Assembly: GCF_000314855.2 (NCBI RefSeq)
Contig: NZ_KB233223.1
Span: 40,040-104,039, forward strand
Reading direction: 5' to 3'
Source: Providencia burhodogranariea DSM 19968
Lineage (GTDB): Bacteria; Pseudomonadota; Gammaproteobacteria; Enterobacterales; Enterobacteriaceae
DNA: 64,000 nucleotides
How positions within the stretch are numbered: position 1 is the stretch's first letter; every line of letters begins with the position of its first letter. The notes under the pieces were generated by a model, which searched no databases, was not told the DNA's origin, and saw only the letters and a list, made by a program, of their open reading frames with translations. Made by a program: the position numbers and the translations under genes. Below are positions 36,435-46,302 of the stretch, one piece after another.

Positions 36435-37487
36435 TTACTTATCTTTTCCTGTGAAATTACCTCGAGGCTTAACTTGTTCCATACTTTCTAGAATACGGTG
36501 ATAATTTTCAAAGCGTGATTCAGCTATTTTCCCTTTATCTGTCGCTTCACGTAGAAGGCAGCCGGGATCATCGATATGTTTACAATCACGAAACTTACAA
36601 CCTCCTAAGTACTCTCTAAATTCGACAAATCCTTGTGTCACTTGTTCCGTAGAAAGATGCCATAAACCGAATTCACGCACACCAGGGGAGTCGATAACAT
36701 CACCTCCCTGTGGGAAATGATACAGTCTTGATGTTGTCGTTGTGTGTTGACCCAATCCTGAGTTATCTGAAACGTTATTGACTAAAATCGCGTGCTCTTT
36801 ATTGGGTAGAAGTCCGTTCAATAAGCTGGATTTACCAACCCCAGATTGACCGACAAAGACTGAAATTTTACCGACTAGAGCGTTAGTAAGTGCTTCCATT
36901 CCTTCATTAGTATGACCAGATACCTCAAGCACCTGATAGCCGATATCGCTATAAATCGTCATTAATTCACTGACCCATTCACGATTTTCTTCATCTAATA
37001 GGTCAATTTTATTTAGCACAATGATCGGTTTAACACCTAAGGTTTCACAAGCGACTAAATAGCGGTCGATAATATTGAGTGAAAGTTCAGGCAAAATAGC
37101 AGAAACAACGACGATTTGGTCGATATTCGCGGCAATAGGTTTGAGCCCATCATAATAATCAGGCCGAGTTAGTACTGAATGACGTTCGTGAACGGCTTCA
37201 ACAATACCATTAATCTTGATATCGGCTTGTGTGTTCAGGGCTGGGCGCCAAACAACTCGATCTCCCGTGACAAGAGATGAAATTGTCCTGCGTAAATTAC
37301 AACGCTGCACTGCTCCATCAAGAGCTTCTATATCAGCATGTTGGCCGAATCGGCTGATCACTAAACCTTCTTGCGCTTCACCTAACTGGCTGTCATCAAT
37401 TTCAGTAACATTTTGCTTTTTCAGTCGTTTTTGATGATTTGCCTGCACGCGGCGCTGCTGGCCTTTTGACAGTTTCTGCTTAGCCAC
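36435..37487 (-). CDS. rsgA: Ribosome small subunit GTPase RsgA
   Basis: RsgA is a circularly permuted GTPase that helps late maturation of the 30S subunit. The 350-residue length equals E. coli. The G4 motif NKID precedes G1 GQSGVGKSS, as expected for the permutation, and the zinc site [14 protein letters not shown] is near the C-terminus. An OB-fold is at the N-terminus. I start it at the GTG at 37487 by homology ([13 protein letters not shown]); another GTG is at 37502. It is divergent from orn. Confidence 0.95.
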   Translation of the reverse strand: MAKQKLSKGQQRRVQANHQKRLKKQNVTEIDDSQLGEAQEGLVISRFGQHADIEALDGAVQRCNLRRTISSLVTGDRVVWRPALNTQADIKINGIVEAVHERHSVLTRPDYYDGLKPIAANIDQIVVVSAILPELSLNIIDRYLVACETLGVKPIIVLNKIDLLDEENREWVSELMTIYSDIGYQVLEVSGHTNEGMEALTNALVGKISVFVGQSGVGKSSLLNGLLPNKEHAILVNNVSDNSGLGQHTTTTSRLYHFPQGGDVIDSPGVREFGLWHLSTEQVTQGFVEFREYLGGCKFRDCKHIDDPGCLLREATDKGKIAESRFENYHRILESMEQVKPRGNFTGKDK

Positions 37488-37603
37488 CTGACCTCTCTTC
37501 ACTTTGTTGGCTGGATTTTATTTTTGATTGCTTGAGTGGATCGCGTAGATACCTCAAACGCGTTATCATACACGAACTCCACTGGATCAAGTTAGGGTAT
37601 ATG

Positions 37604-38146
37604 ATGCAAAAGAATGAGAATAATTTAATCTGGATCGATTTAGAAATGACCGGCCTCGATCCTGAGCGTGATCGTATTATTGAAATCGCAACAATAGTGA
37701 CAGACAGTCAACTTAATATTTTAGCTCAAGGGCCTGTGATTGCTGTTAACCAAACACCAGAGCAGCTTGCTCTGATGGATGAATGGAATGTAAATACACA
37801 TACGGGAAGCGGCCTTGTTGAGCGTGTAAAAAATAGTACTTTTGCGGAACGTGAGGCTGAACAGGCAACCATTGAGTTTTTAGAGCAATGGGTACCAAAA
37901 GGTGTATCTCCGATTTGTGGTAACAGTGTAGGTCAAGACCGTCGTTTCTTATTCCGCTATATGTCTGAGCTTGAAAGCTATTTTCACTATCGTTATCTTG
38001 ATGTGAGTACCTTAAAAGAGCTTGCCCGCCGTTGGAAACCGGAGATATTGGCTGGATTTACAAAGAAAGGTACACATCAAGCATTAGATGATATTCGAGA
38101 GTCTATCGCTGAATTAGCTTATTATCGTGAAACGTTTATTAAATAA
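37604..38146 (+). CDS. orn: Oligoribonuclease
   Basis: Orn (180 residues) degrades 2-5-mer RNAs and is essential in E. coli; it also clears pGpG. The DEDDh exonuclease residues are seen in [10 protein letters not shown], in the middle [11 protein letters not shown], and in the C-terminal [10 protein letters not shown]. The ATG at 37604 has AGGG six bases upstream. It is divergent from rsgA, as in E. coli, and is followed by the tRNA-Gly cluster. Confidence 0.97.
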   Translation: MQKNENNLIWIDLEMTGLDPERDRIIEIATIVTDSQLNILAQGPVIAVNQTPEQLALMDEWNVNTHTGSGLVERVKNSTFAEREAEQATIEFLEQWVPKGVSPICGNSVGQDRRFLFRYMSELESYFHYRYLDVSTLKELARRWKPEILAGFTKKGTHQALDDIRESIAELAYYRETFIK

Positions 38147-38190
38147 CACTCGAAAATTAATTATTAATTTAATCAATTGATTAATTATAT

Positions 38191-38220
38191 TGGCTGCCTA
38201 AGGGTGGCCTATTATTTTTT
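38191..38220 (+). terminator. Possible orn terminator
   Basis: GGCTGCC-TAA-GGGTGGCC forms an imperfect GC-rich stem, and ATTATTTTTT follows. Confidence 0.4.
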
Positions 38221-38422
38221 TGAAACTGAAGATTCCGATAAATGGTTTGATATGAGATCAACTACGAATTGAATTAAGTGTTAGTTGTTTATTATTTATG
38301 TTCAAAAGTAACAGATGTTAACCGATTGAAATCAAAAGTTTACTCTCGGTGTCGATAAAACCATCATAATGCTGTTTTTATCAGCAAACAAACAAAAAAA
38401 TGAAAAATTTTAGCCTGAGGTC

Positions 38423-38459
38423 TTGTCTGTCGTGTAATTTCTCGTATAATGCGCTCCCC
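38423..38459 (+). promoter_or_regulatory. Promoter of the tRNA-Gly operon with stringent discriminator
   Basis: TTGTCT (38423-38428) and a perfect TATAAT (38445-38450) are 16 bases apart. The next bases, GCGCTCCCC, are a GC-rich discriminator typical of stable-RNA promoters under ppGpp control. The first tRNA begins about 50 bp downstream. Confidence 0.8.
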
Positions 38460-38510
38460 GTACCGGTGAAGTTTTTTCATCTGTGCGACAAAGCAAAAAG
38501 ATGTAGTTTT

Positions 38511-38586
<76 letters not shown>

Positions 38587-38626
38587 AACTCTCTTAATGT
38601 TTTAGCTAGAACACTATTTTCGGTAT

Positions 38627-38702
<76 letters not shown>

Positions 38703-38741
38703 ATCTTACTTAGTGTTTTAGTTGTAGTAACCTATCCAAAT

Positions 38742-38817
<76 letters not shown>

Positions 38818-38824
38818 AAATTTT

Positions 38825-38966
38825 AACCTTCAAACCTTCAAACCTTCAAACCTTCAAACCTTCAAACCTTCAAACCTTCAAACCTTCAAACCTTCAAACC
38901 TTCAAACCTTCAAACCTTCAAACCTTCAAACCTTCAAACCTTCAAACCTTCAAACCTTCAAACCTT
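38825..38966. repeat. 8-bp tandem repeat, 17.75 copies of AACCTTCA
   Basis: Seventeen perfect copies of AACCTTCA (38825-38960) and six bases of another follow the third tRNA-Gly directly. No base differs among the copies, which implies a hypervariable array kept uniform by slippage. It has no open frame of its own with a start and lies in the 3' region of the tRNA transcript. Confidence 0.97.
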
Positions 38967-39135
38967 TTATAATCATATTGTCGACATTAAATAAAATAAG
39001 CACCTTTACTTAATCCTTGTTGGATGATTTATAAGAATATTTTATTTGGATCGTCATATTGGTAATGCGAGTTATTTTAAGATGAAAATACATTAATAAG
39101 CGATCATCGCACTCTTTATGATCTTTTTGTGATCT
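38967..39135. other. AT-rich spacer before the DnaA-box region
   Basis: No gene supported. A 61-codon minus-strand frame at 39010-39195 lacks a ribosome site and was not accepted. Confidence 0.4.
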
Positions 39136-39606
39136 TGTGGATATTTCTACTTGCATTCGCTGAGTGACCGCCATAGAATAGCCACCCTTCGCCAATAGGG
39201 ACTATCAATAAGTACCCTGATTGTTGTAATTTTGGTTATAATGATATGTAAAAGTATATTTTTTTACGTGTTCAGTTAATATCTTGTTTCAACCATAAAT
39301 TTTTATAACTTTACTTTTACTCTTAGTGATAAAAAACGGCAATTTACTTAGTTTCCTACTGTTATCAAGTTATCCACAATATAAAACGATAATCATGGCG
39401 CCTGTTAGCGTCTGTAATACTTTATTGCACAGAGTTATCCACAGGTTGCATGTGCACGTATTTATTCTTAGTTTAAAAAAACACTGTATTAAGAAAATAT
39501 TTATATAGCTGAATTATATATAAAATTTTTTTTATTTAAAATGTGGGTGACATGGCTTGTAAATTCTTTACTCATTGTCAATTAAGCAAATTTTATTTTA
39601 TTCACA
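39136..39606. other. datA: Cluster of DnaA boxes, datA-like locus
   Basis: Perfect DnaA boxes are at 39370-39378 and 39435-39443 (TTATCCACA) and at 39598-39606 (TTATTCACA), all on the plus strand. A near match on the minus strand (TGTGGATAT) is at 39136-39144. In E. coli the DnaA-titrating and ATP-hydrolysis locus datA lies in this same neighbourhood, between the glyVXY tRNA genes and queG. The gap is gene-free here. A clear IHF site, which datA needs, was not found by eye, so the function is inferred from boxes plus synteny. Confidence 0.65.
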
Positions 39607-39650
39607 CTGGATTTACTTTTATTATTTAAAGATATAAGAGTGTATTATTT

Positions 39651-40808
39651 TTAAGCATCTCTAGGTAAACCTTTAGATATGGCGCGTACAAGTCGTTTCT
39701 GCTGTGAAGTTTGAATAGTAACTTGATTTTCTTCCCTGCGATTTAATTGCTGCTGTACTGCCCATTGAATATGTTCATCCAACATTTCTCCCATTCCTGA
39801 GCGAGCTCGCAAAGCACTGATAATAGTGTCTTGGTAGGGGGCATTGCCAAGTGCAACACTTATATTCCTAAGCCATTTTAAATAACCAATACGGCGAATT
39901 GCCGATCCTTCAGTAATTCGAAGAAACGTTTCTTCACTCCAACTAAACAATTCAAGTAATTCTGGCGTATGCAAAGCACGCCTTGGGCTAAAATCTTCCT
40001 CGTCAGTAAGTTGAGAAAAACGATTCCATGGGCAAATAAGCTGGCAATCATCACAACCATAGATTCTATTTCCCATTAGAGGGCGGAATTCTTCAGGGAT
40101 AGGGCCATTAAGCTCAATAGTGAGATAAGAGATACAACGACGAGCATCAACCACATAAGGTTCAACTATGGCTCCTGTTGGACAAGTTGTCATACAAGCT
40201 ACACAGCGGCCACATTGCTCTTCTACTGGTTGGTCGACAGGGAGGGGCAAGTTGACGAGTAACTCGCCTAAGAAAAACCAAGATCCCGCTTCGCGATTGA
40301 GGATCAATGAGTGTTTCCCTGTCCAGCCTAATCCTGCTTTTACAGCGAGGGGACGTTCTAAAATCGGTGCAGAGTCAACAAATGGACGAAAATTGAGATC
40401 ATCTGAGCAAGCATGTTCATGACAATACTCTAAAATACGGTCACTTAAAGTTTTCAGACGTTTCTTCAAAAGTTTATGATAATCTCGGCCTAGGGCATAA
40501 CGGCTAACATAGCCAAGTTCAGGGTTACTTAGCGTACTGGCAAATGCGGCTTTTGCTGGTAGATAGTTCATACGGACGCTAATGACTCTAAGTGTTCCTG
40601 GATGTAATTCATGGGGTCTTGCTCGCATCATGCCGTGACGATTCATCCACTCCATATCTCCATGATATTGCTTATCTAGCCAAGCTTGTAGCTTGGGCTC
40701 TTCGAGTGAAAGGTCAGTGTCACAAATACCAACTTGCTGGAAGCCAATTTCAATGCCCCATTGTTTGATATTTTTTGCGAGAAGGTTGAAGTCGAGAAGT
40801 GTTGCCAT
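39651..40808 (-). CDS. queG: Epoxyqueuosine reductase QueG
   Basis: QueG performs the last step of queuosine synthesis on tRNA, reducing epoxyqueuosine with cobalamin and two [4Fe-4S] clusters. The 385-residue protein has the ferredoxin-like cysteine sets CGRCVACMTTCP and CDDCQLICPW, with an additional C in RRCISYL. A HEAT-like C-terminal region follows (about 300-385). It faces the tRNA-Gly/datA region; the usual divergent neighbour nnr is absent. Confidence 0.95.
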   Translation of the reverse strand: MATLLDFNLLAKNIKQWGIEIGFQQVGICDTDLSLEEPKLQAWLDKQYHGDMEWMNRHGMMRARPHELHPGTLRVISVRMNYLPAKAAFASTLSNPELGYVSRYALGRDYHKLLKKRLKTLSDRILEYCHEHACSDDLNFRPFVDSAPILERPLAVKAGLGWTGKHSLILNREAGSWFFLGELLVNLPLPVDQPVEEQCGRCVACMTTCPTGAIVEPYVVDARRCISYLTIELNGPIPEEFRPLMGNRIYGCDDCQLICPWNRFSQLTDEEDFSPRRALHTPELLELFSWSEETFLRITEGSAIRRIGYLKWLRNISVALGNAPYQDTIISALRARSGMGEMLDEHIQWAVQQQLNRREENQVTIQTSQQKRLVRAISKGLPRDA

Positions 40809-41130
40809 CAGATTTTATACGGAAGTTCAGCTCAGCAATATTGCTGCCGCACTTTATCATGCTCGTTGGATTTCACAAAATAGACAATGGATACCCGTTA
40901 TACTTTAAGCCTTAGCGTGTGCTGTTAACTGAGCGAATTGAGGATCATACAGGCTAACTTATCGGAAGGGCTTGACGAGTCGGCGTAGGTATTGCCCCAA
41001 CAAGAATTAATCGTTTATCCGATATCTCTGATCTGAATATTTCTGTAATGTAAATTAAGAAAAATGGAGCAGCTTAGGTTACTATAGAAGCTAATATCGA
41101 TACTGACCTATAAAGTTGATTGAATAATCC
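40809..41130. other. queG-tsaE gap with ERIC remnant; nnr absent
   Basis: In E. coli this gap holds the nnr (yjeF) gene of about 1.5 kb. Here only 322 bp remain. At 40890-40912 the string ATACCCGTTATACTTTAAGC resembles an ERIC left end, but the rest is diverged. No trace of an nnr reading frame was seen. Confidence 0.6.
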
Positions 41131-41595
41131 ATGAAAGAACGCATTTTACAACTTGCGAATGAAGAGCAAACCGTGGCTTTGGGACGAGTAATCGCGAAAG
41201 CATGCAAACAAGGTGCTGTGATTAATCTGTATGGTGATTTAGGTGCGGGTAAGACAACATTTAGTCGTGGCTTTTTGCAAGCTTTAGGGCATCAAGGTCA
41301 TGTAAAAAGCCCGACGTATACATTAGTCGAGCCTTATGATCTCCCTAATAGACAAGTTTTTCACTTTGATCTTTACCGTCTAGCAGATCCAGAAGAACTC
41401 GAATTTATGGGGATCCGTGATTATTTTGCCCCAGGAACGATCTGTTTAGTGGAATGGCCTCAGCAAGGTAAAGGCTTTCTACCAGAACCAGATCTTGAAC
41501 TCCATCTAACTTATCAGGATGAAGGGCGTCAGGCTCACTTTATTGCTTTTTCTGCAAATGGGGAGTTATTGTTAGAAGCATTACAAGCACTCTAA
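41131..41595 (+). CDS. tsaE: tRNA t6A-synthesis ATPase TsaE
   Basis: TsaE is the ATPase that works with TsaB, TsaC and TsaD to make N6-threonylcarbamoyladenosine at tRNA position 37. The 154-residue protein has Walker [10 protein letters not shown] (residues 35-43) and [10 protein letters not shown] and LVEWPQ motifs. It begins the tsaE-amiB-mutL-miaA-hfq-hflXKC cluster, with amiB 8-14 bp downstream. Confidence 0.96.
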   Translation: MKERILQLANEEQTVALGRVIAKACKQGAVINLYGDLGAGKTTFSRGFLQALGHQGHVKSPTYTLVEPYDLPNRQVFHFDLYRLADPEELEFMGIRDYFAPGTICLVEWPQQGKGFLPEPDLELHLTYQDEGRQAHFIAFSANGELLLEALQAL

Positions 41596-41609
41596 GGGAT
41601 ATATTGCTC

Positions 41610-42899
41610 ATGATGAATGCATTGCCAAAAAAAATAACAAAAAGGAGTATTTTCTCCTTCTTACTGCTATTGATGATTTTTGCGCTAGGGGTAATTGTAC
41701 AACAAGTACAAGCCGCCACTTTATCGAACATTCAGGTTGATAATAGCCCATTGCATGCGCAAGTGGCATTAACCTTTGCGGATGGCAGCCCTGACTACAA
41801 ATATTTTCCTTTGCATTCGCCAGAGCGATTGGTTATTGATATTAAACAAAATGGCGAAATTGTTGGACTACCAATGAAATTGCCGGCAGGTGATCTGGTT
41901 AAAATTGTTCGTATAAGTCAACCCGCTGACAAAAATCATAAACGTATCGTTCTTGAATTATCAAAAGCAGCAAAAGTGCAAGCATCTGTGAAACAAGTCT
42001 CTGGGCAATATCAGGTAGTACTTAGCCTTACGACAGGGAAAGGACGTGCGCCTACCTCATTCAATAATACTGCTCAACCAGTACAACCCCCCAAAAATAG
42101 TGCGCAGCCAGTGCAAGATAAGCCATTAAAAATGAGTACACCAGCAGTGGTGCCAGTACCCATTAAAAATAAAACTATGCCTAAGGGCACTAAGCAGGTT
42201 GTTATTGCGATTGATGCGGGGCACGGTGGGAAAGATCCCGGTGCGATTGGTAAAAATGGCTATCGTGAAAAAGATGTTACATTGAGTGTGTCGCGTAAAT
42301 TATATGAAAAATTGGCGGCAGACCCTATGTTTAAGCCAGTAATGACTCGTGATGGAGACTATTTTATTTCAGTCAGCGGGCGCTCTGACGTAGCCCGTAA
42401 GAAAAGTGCCAATATGCTAGTGTCTATCCATGCTGATTCCGCTCCAAATAGCAGTGCACGGGGAGCTTCTGTCTGGGTTCTCTCGAATCGTCGTGCTAAT
42501 AGTGAATTGGGTAGCTGGCTTGAGCAACGAGAAAAACAATCAGAGCTGTTAGGTGGTGCTGGTGATGCATTGAGCGGAGCTGACCCTTACTTGAGCCAAG
42601 CTGTACTCGATTTACAATTTGGTCATTCACAACGCGTTGGTTATGACGTGGCGGTGAAAGTGATCCAGCAATTAAGAAAAGTAGGCAACATTCATAAACG
42701 TAGCCCAGAGCATGCTAGCCTTGGAGTATTACGTTCACCAGATATACCTTCTATTCTTGTAGAAACTGGGTTTATTAGTAATGCAGCAGAAGAGCAATTA
42801 CTTAAATCCAACGATTATCAAGAAAAAGTTGCTGAGGCTATCCATCAAGGGCTAAGGCAATATTTTATTGCAAACCCTTTGCAAGCAGCGCCTAAATAA
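41610..42899 (+). CDS. amiB: N-acetylmuramoyl-L-alanine amidase AmiB
   Basis: AmiB cleaves septal peptidoglycan for daughter-cell separation and is activated by EnvC. The protein of about 429 residues has a signal peptide (cleaved near VQAA), an AMIN domain for septal targeting (about 38-130), a linker rich in P, Q and K, and an Amidase_3 zinc domain (about 195-415) with IDAGHGGKDPG, HADS and the late VETGFISN motif. The start is uncertain: ATG at 41610 or 41613, or TTG at 41604, which has the best spacing to AAGGGA. Confidence 0.94.
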   Translation: MMNALPKKITKRSIFSFLLLLMIFALGVIVQQVQAATLSNIQVDNSPLHAQVALTFADGSPDYKYFPLHSPERLVIDIKQNGEIVGLPMKLPAGDLVKIVRISQPADKNHKRIVLELSKAAKVQASVKQVSGQYQVVLSLTTGKGRAPTSFNNTAQPVQPPKNSAQPVQDKPLKMSTPAVVPVPIKNKTMPKGTKQVVIAIDAGHGGKDPGAIGKNGYREKDVTLSVSRKLYEKLAADPMFKPVMTRDGDYFISVSGRSDVARKKSANMLVSIHADSAPNSSARGASVWVLSNRRANSELGSWLEQREKQSELLGGAGDALSGADPYLSQAVLDLQFGHSQRVGYDVAVKVIQQLRKVGNIHKRSPEHASLGVLRSPDIPSILVETGFISNAAEEQLLKSNDYQEKVAEAIHQGLRQYFIANPLQAAPK

Positions 42900-42911
42900 G
42901 AGGTTAAGGTT

Positions 42912-44870
42912 ATGGGAATACAGATCCTTTCTCCTCAACTTGCCAACCAAATAGCGGCAGGTGAAGTTGTTGAGCGCCCTGCTTCGGTAGTTAAAGAACT
43001 GGTTGAAAATAGTCTTGATGCTGGAGCAACGCGTATTGATATTGATATCGAACGCGGAGGGGAGAAGCTGATCCGCATTCGCGATAATGGTAGTGGGATA
43101 GGTAAAGATGAGTTAATACTCGCCTTAGCACGTCACGCAACAAGTAAAATAGCCACATTAGATGACCTTGAAGCTATCATGAGCATGGGGTTTCGTGGTG
43201 AGGCACTTGCAAGTATTAGCTCAGTTTCTCGTCTGACATTAACTTCAAAACCCGCCGAGCAAAGCGAGGCATGGCAATCTTACGCAGAAGGTCGTGATAT
43301 GGCTGTGACGGTAAAACCTGCCGCTCACCCAAATGGAACGACAGTTGAAGTTTTAGATCTGTTCTATAATACGCCTGCACGACGTAAATTTATGCGAACA
43401 GAAAAAACAGAATTTGGTCATATTGACGAAATTGTCCGGCGTATTGCACTCTCCCGTCCCGATGTTGCTATTAATTTGAATCATAATGGTAAGCTCGTTA
43501 AGCAATATCGTGCTGCACACGATGAAGCTCAGCAGGAGCGTCGACTAGCGACGATTTGTGGAACTGGCTTTATGCAAGGCGCGTTGGCAATCTCTTGGCA
43601 ACATGGCGACTTAGGTATTAAGGGCTGGGTGGTTTCACCTTCGAATGGGCCCGTTAGTGACATTCAGTACTGTTATGTCAATGGACGGATGATGCGCGAT
43701 AGGTTAATTAACCATGCTATTCGTCAAGCTTATGAAGGCCACCTTGATGATAATCAACAGCCTGCTTATGTGCTCTATTTAACCATTGACCCTCAACAGG
43801 TTGATGTTAACGTCCATCCAGCTAAGCATGAAGTTCGTTTTCATCAAGCTAGGTTAGTGCATGATTTTATCTATCAAGGAGTACGTACTGCGTTACTCAA
43901 TGCATATGAATCTGATGAACTCCTGGGAATAGAGCCAGTGACGCGTGAATTGGCAAACCGGACTTCGGCTGGAGATAACTATTTTGCACCTACGGCGGTG
44001 CCAAATCAAAGTGAAACAGCGCGCACAACCTGTACAAAAGAGCCACAGAAAGATTATCGTTCTGAAGTTGAAAAAACACGTTCAGTTTCATCAAGACCTT
44101 CTAGCTCATCGACAGCATTGGCAAGTTTTAGTCGAGAAAAAATCGGGTTTGAGCCATCAGCACCAGCTTATGACCGAAAATCTGGGCAACTTTACCAAGC
44201 TCTAATGTCTGTACCTGTTACTCAAGAAGATAAACAACCCTTATTTCCCACTCGACAGCCTTTAGCCGTTTCGACTGCTTCCTCTGAATCAATTAAAGAA
44301 AATACCAATAATTATACTTTTGGTAAGGTATTGACAATTTACGCAAAAAACTTTGCATTAATTGAGTCTTCATTAGGTCTAATGCTGTTATCCTTACCTG
44401 AAGCGAATTATTTATTGAAGTTAGCGCAACTATTACCTGATGGTGAAGCATTGAAACCTCAGCCATTGTTGATCCCGCTAAAATTATCACTTAGTCCTAG
44501 TGAAATTACGGTTTTTCAGCAGAACAAGGAACAATTAACATTATTTGGCATTGATGCCACGATATCTCATGGAAAAGTAACTATTCATGCGGTATCTTTA
44601 CCGTTAAGAACACTAAATTTATCTCAGCTTTTTTCCAATTTATTGGTTTTTTTGTCGGAAAAAGAGAGCGTAACTCATCAAGATGTTGCACAATGGCTTG
44701 CAAATACAGTTTCACGAGAAAAAGTACAAGAAAGCTGGAGCTTAGCACAGGCAGTTCAATTACTCGCAGATGTTGAGCGGCTTTGTCCGCAGTATGTCAA
44801 AAAGCCGTCACCAACATTATTACAATTAATTAATTTAGAATCCGTGGTAGCTACACTAACAAATGAGTGA
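42912..44870 (+). CDS. mutL: DNA mismatch repair protein MutL
   Basis: MutL links MutS recognition to MutH incision and UvrD unwinding. The 652-residue protein has a GHKL ATPase N-terminus ([23 protein letters not shown] and MGFRGEAL), a conserved [14 protein letters not shown] segment near 310, a linker rich in S and T and a C-terminal dimerisation domain. It lacks the endonuclease DQHA motif, as expected where MutH is present. It overlaps miaA by 8 bp. Its partner uvrD is also in this window. Confidence 0.96.
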   Translation: MGIQILSPQLANQIAAGEVVERPASVVKELVENSLDAGATRIDIDIERGGEKLIRIRDNGSGIGKDELILALARHATSKIATLDDLEAIMSMGFRGEALASISSVSRLTLTSKPAEQSEAWQSYAEGRDMAVTVKPAAHPNGTTVEVLDLFYNTPARRKFMRTEKTEFGHIDEIVRRIALSRPDVAINLNHNGKLVKQYRAAHDEAQQERRLATICGTGFMQGALAISWQHGDLGIKGWVVSPSNGPVSDIQYCYVNGRMMRDRLINHAIRQAYEGHLDDNQQPAYVLYLTIDPQQVDVNVHPAKHEVRFHQARLVHDFIYQGVRTALLNAYESDELLGIEPVTRELANRTSAGDNYFAPTAVPNQSETARTTCTKEPQKDYRSEVEKTRSVSSRPSSSSTALASFSREKIGFEPSAPAYDRKSGQLYQALMSVPVTQEDKQPLFPTRQPLAVSTASSESIKENTNNYTFGKVLTIYAKNFALIESSLGLMLLSLPEANYLLKLAQLLPDGEALKPQPLLIPLKLSLSPSEITVFQQNKEQLTLFGIDATISHGKVTIHAVSLPLRTLNLSQLFSNLLVFLSEKESVTHQDVAQWLANTVSREKVQESWSLAQAVQLLADVERLCPQYVKKPSPTLLQLINLESVVATLTNE

Positions 44871-45804
44871 TCTAGTAACTCAGAAAAAGCCAAGTGCAAT
44901 GTTTTTGATGGGGCCAACGGCCTCAGGTAAGACTGCGTTGGCAATTGCCCTACGTCAACATTTACCTGTAGAGATAGTCAGTGTCGATTCGGCATTAGTC
45001 TACCGCGGTATGGATATTGGCACAGCAAAGCCAAATGCTGAAGAGCTTAGCTTAGCTCCTCATCGCATGATCGATATCCTCGATCCTTCTTTACCTTATT
45101 CTGCTGCCGATTTCCGGCGAGACGCATTAAATGTGATGGATGAAATTACTTCTCAAGGTAAGATTCCATTACTTGTAGGTGGCACAATGCTATATTTTAA
45201 AGCATTGTTAGAAGGACTTTCACCTTTACCTTCTGCTGACCCTGTAGTTCGTGCAGAAATTGAATCCATTGCAGAAAAACAAGGTTGGTCTGAAATTCAT
45301 CGTCGTTTAGCTGAAGTTGATTCAATTGCTGCAGCTAGGATTCATCCTAATGATCCACAAAGATTATCCCGGGCTTTAGAGGTATATCTCATTTCAGGGC
45401 GAACTTTGACTGAAATGACACAAACAGCGGGCGAAGAATTACCTTATAATGTGTATCAGTTTGCTATTGCGCCTCAAGATCGTAAAATTTTACATCAGCG
45501 CATTGAACAACGTTTTCATCAGATGCTAGAAGCTGGTTTTGAAGAAGAAGTTAAGACTCTTCATGAACGTGGTGATCTTCATGTCGACTTGCCCTCGATT
45601 CGTTGTGTAGGGTATCGACAAATGTGGTCATATCTAGAAAATGAAATAGATTATGATGAAATGGTTTATCGGGGAATTTGTGCAACACGCCAATTGGCAA
45701 AGCGCCAGATTACCTGGTTAAGAAGCTGGGAGAATGTTCATTGGTTAGATAGTGAACAACCGCAGCAAGCGCTTAAGGCTGTTATGCAGGTTATTCGTGC
45801 ATAG
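44863..45804 (+). CDS. miaA: tRNA dimethylallyltransferase MiaA
   Basis: MiaA adds an isopentenyl group to A37 of tRNAs that read UNN codons, the first step to ms2i6A. The 313-residue protein has Walker [10 protein letters not shown] (about 16-24) and the family segments [16 protein letters not shown] and [13 protein letters not shown]. It overlaps the mutL end by 8 bp. The hfq gene follows after 106 bp, which in E. coli contains heat-shock and other hfq promoters; none could be assigned here by eye. Confidence 0.97.
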   Translation: MSDLVTQKKPSAMFLMGPTASGKTALAIALRQHLPVEIVSVDSALVYRGMDIGTAKPNAEELSLAPHRMIDILDPSLPYSAADFRRDALNVMDEITSQGKIPLLVGGTMLYFKALLEGLSPLPSADPVVRAEIESIAEKQGWSEIHRRLAEVDSIAAARIHPNDPQRLSRALEVYLISGRTLTEMTQTAGEELPYNVYQFAIAPQDRKILHQRIEQRFHQMLEAGFEEEVKTLHERGDLHVDLPSIRCVGYRQMWSYLENEIDYDEMVYRGICATRQLAKRQITWLRSWENVHWLDSEQPQQALKAVMQVIRA

Positions 45805-45910
45805 GGCTATTGTTTGTGTACAATTAGAACGTTAAGCGCAATTTTTGAGTAGTTACTTTTTGGAATCGTAAGGTTCTCATTTAAAAACAACAAAATAAGG
45901 AAAACATAAA

Positions 45911-46204
45911 ATGGCTAAGGGGCAATCTTTGCAAGATCCGTTCCTGAACGCATTACGTCGTGAAAGGGTTCCGGTCTCAATTTATTTAGTTAACGGCATC
46001 AAATTGCAGGGGCAGATTGAATCTTTTGACCAATTTGTCATTTTACTAAAAAACACGGTTAGCCAGATGGTTTATAAACACGCTATCTCTACCGTTGTCC
46101 CTGCGCGTCCTGTTTCTCATCACAGCGGTAGTGCTGCTGGTGGCCCAGGCAATAATTACCACGGTGGAACGCCTGCACAGCAGGATGGCGAAGCTGCTGA
46201 GTAA
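45911..46204 (+). CDS. hfq: RNA chaperone Hfq
   Basis: Hfq forms hexamers that pair small RNAs with mRNAs; the GlmZ RNA at the start of this window is a likely client. The 97-residue protein begins [20 protein letters not shown], almost as in E. coli, with the Sm1 region [15 protein letters not shown] and the Sm2 motif VYKHAIS. The C-terminal tail is short and rich in G, H and N. AGGA lies upstream of the ATG. Confidence 0.98.
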   Translation: MAKGQSLQDPFLNALRRERVPVSIYLVNGIKLQGQIESFDQFVILLKNTVSQMVYKHAISTVVPARPVSHHSGSAAGGPGNNYHGGTPAQQDGEAAE

Positions 46205-46302
46205 TTCAGGTTGCACGTTAATATTCAAGGAGAACATAGGTAGGGAGACTTTACCTGTGTTTTTCCTTTGTATTTATAGTTAAACCTAAGAGGTTATAGC
46301 CC

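Noticed and set aside
37502-37532. Upstream in-frame starts for rsgA and orn
   Set aside because: They would lengthen both proteins beyond their families and have worse ribosome-site spacing than the chosen starts.
38825-38966. CRISPR array
   Set aside because: The unit is 8 bp with no spacers, and there are no cas genes in the window.
39010-39195. 61-codon minus-strand frame in the datA-like region
   Set aside because: No ribosome site and no resemblance to a known small protein; it overlaps a DnaA-like box.
39136-39606. Replication origin oriC
   Set aside because: DnaA boxes are present but the neighbours are not those of enterobacterial oriC (mnmG, mioC), and no 13-mer unwinding region was seen; a datA-type locus fits the synteny better.
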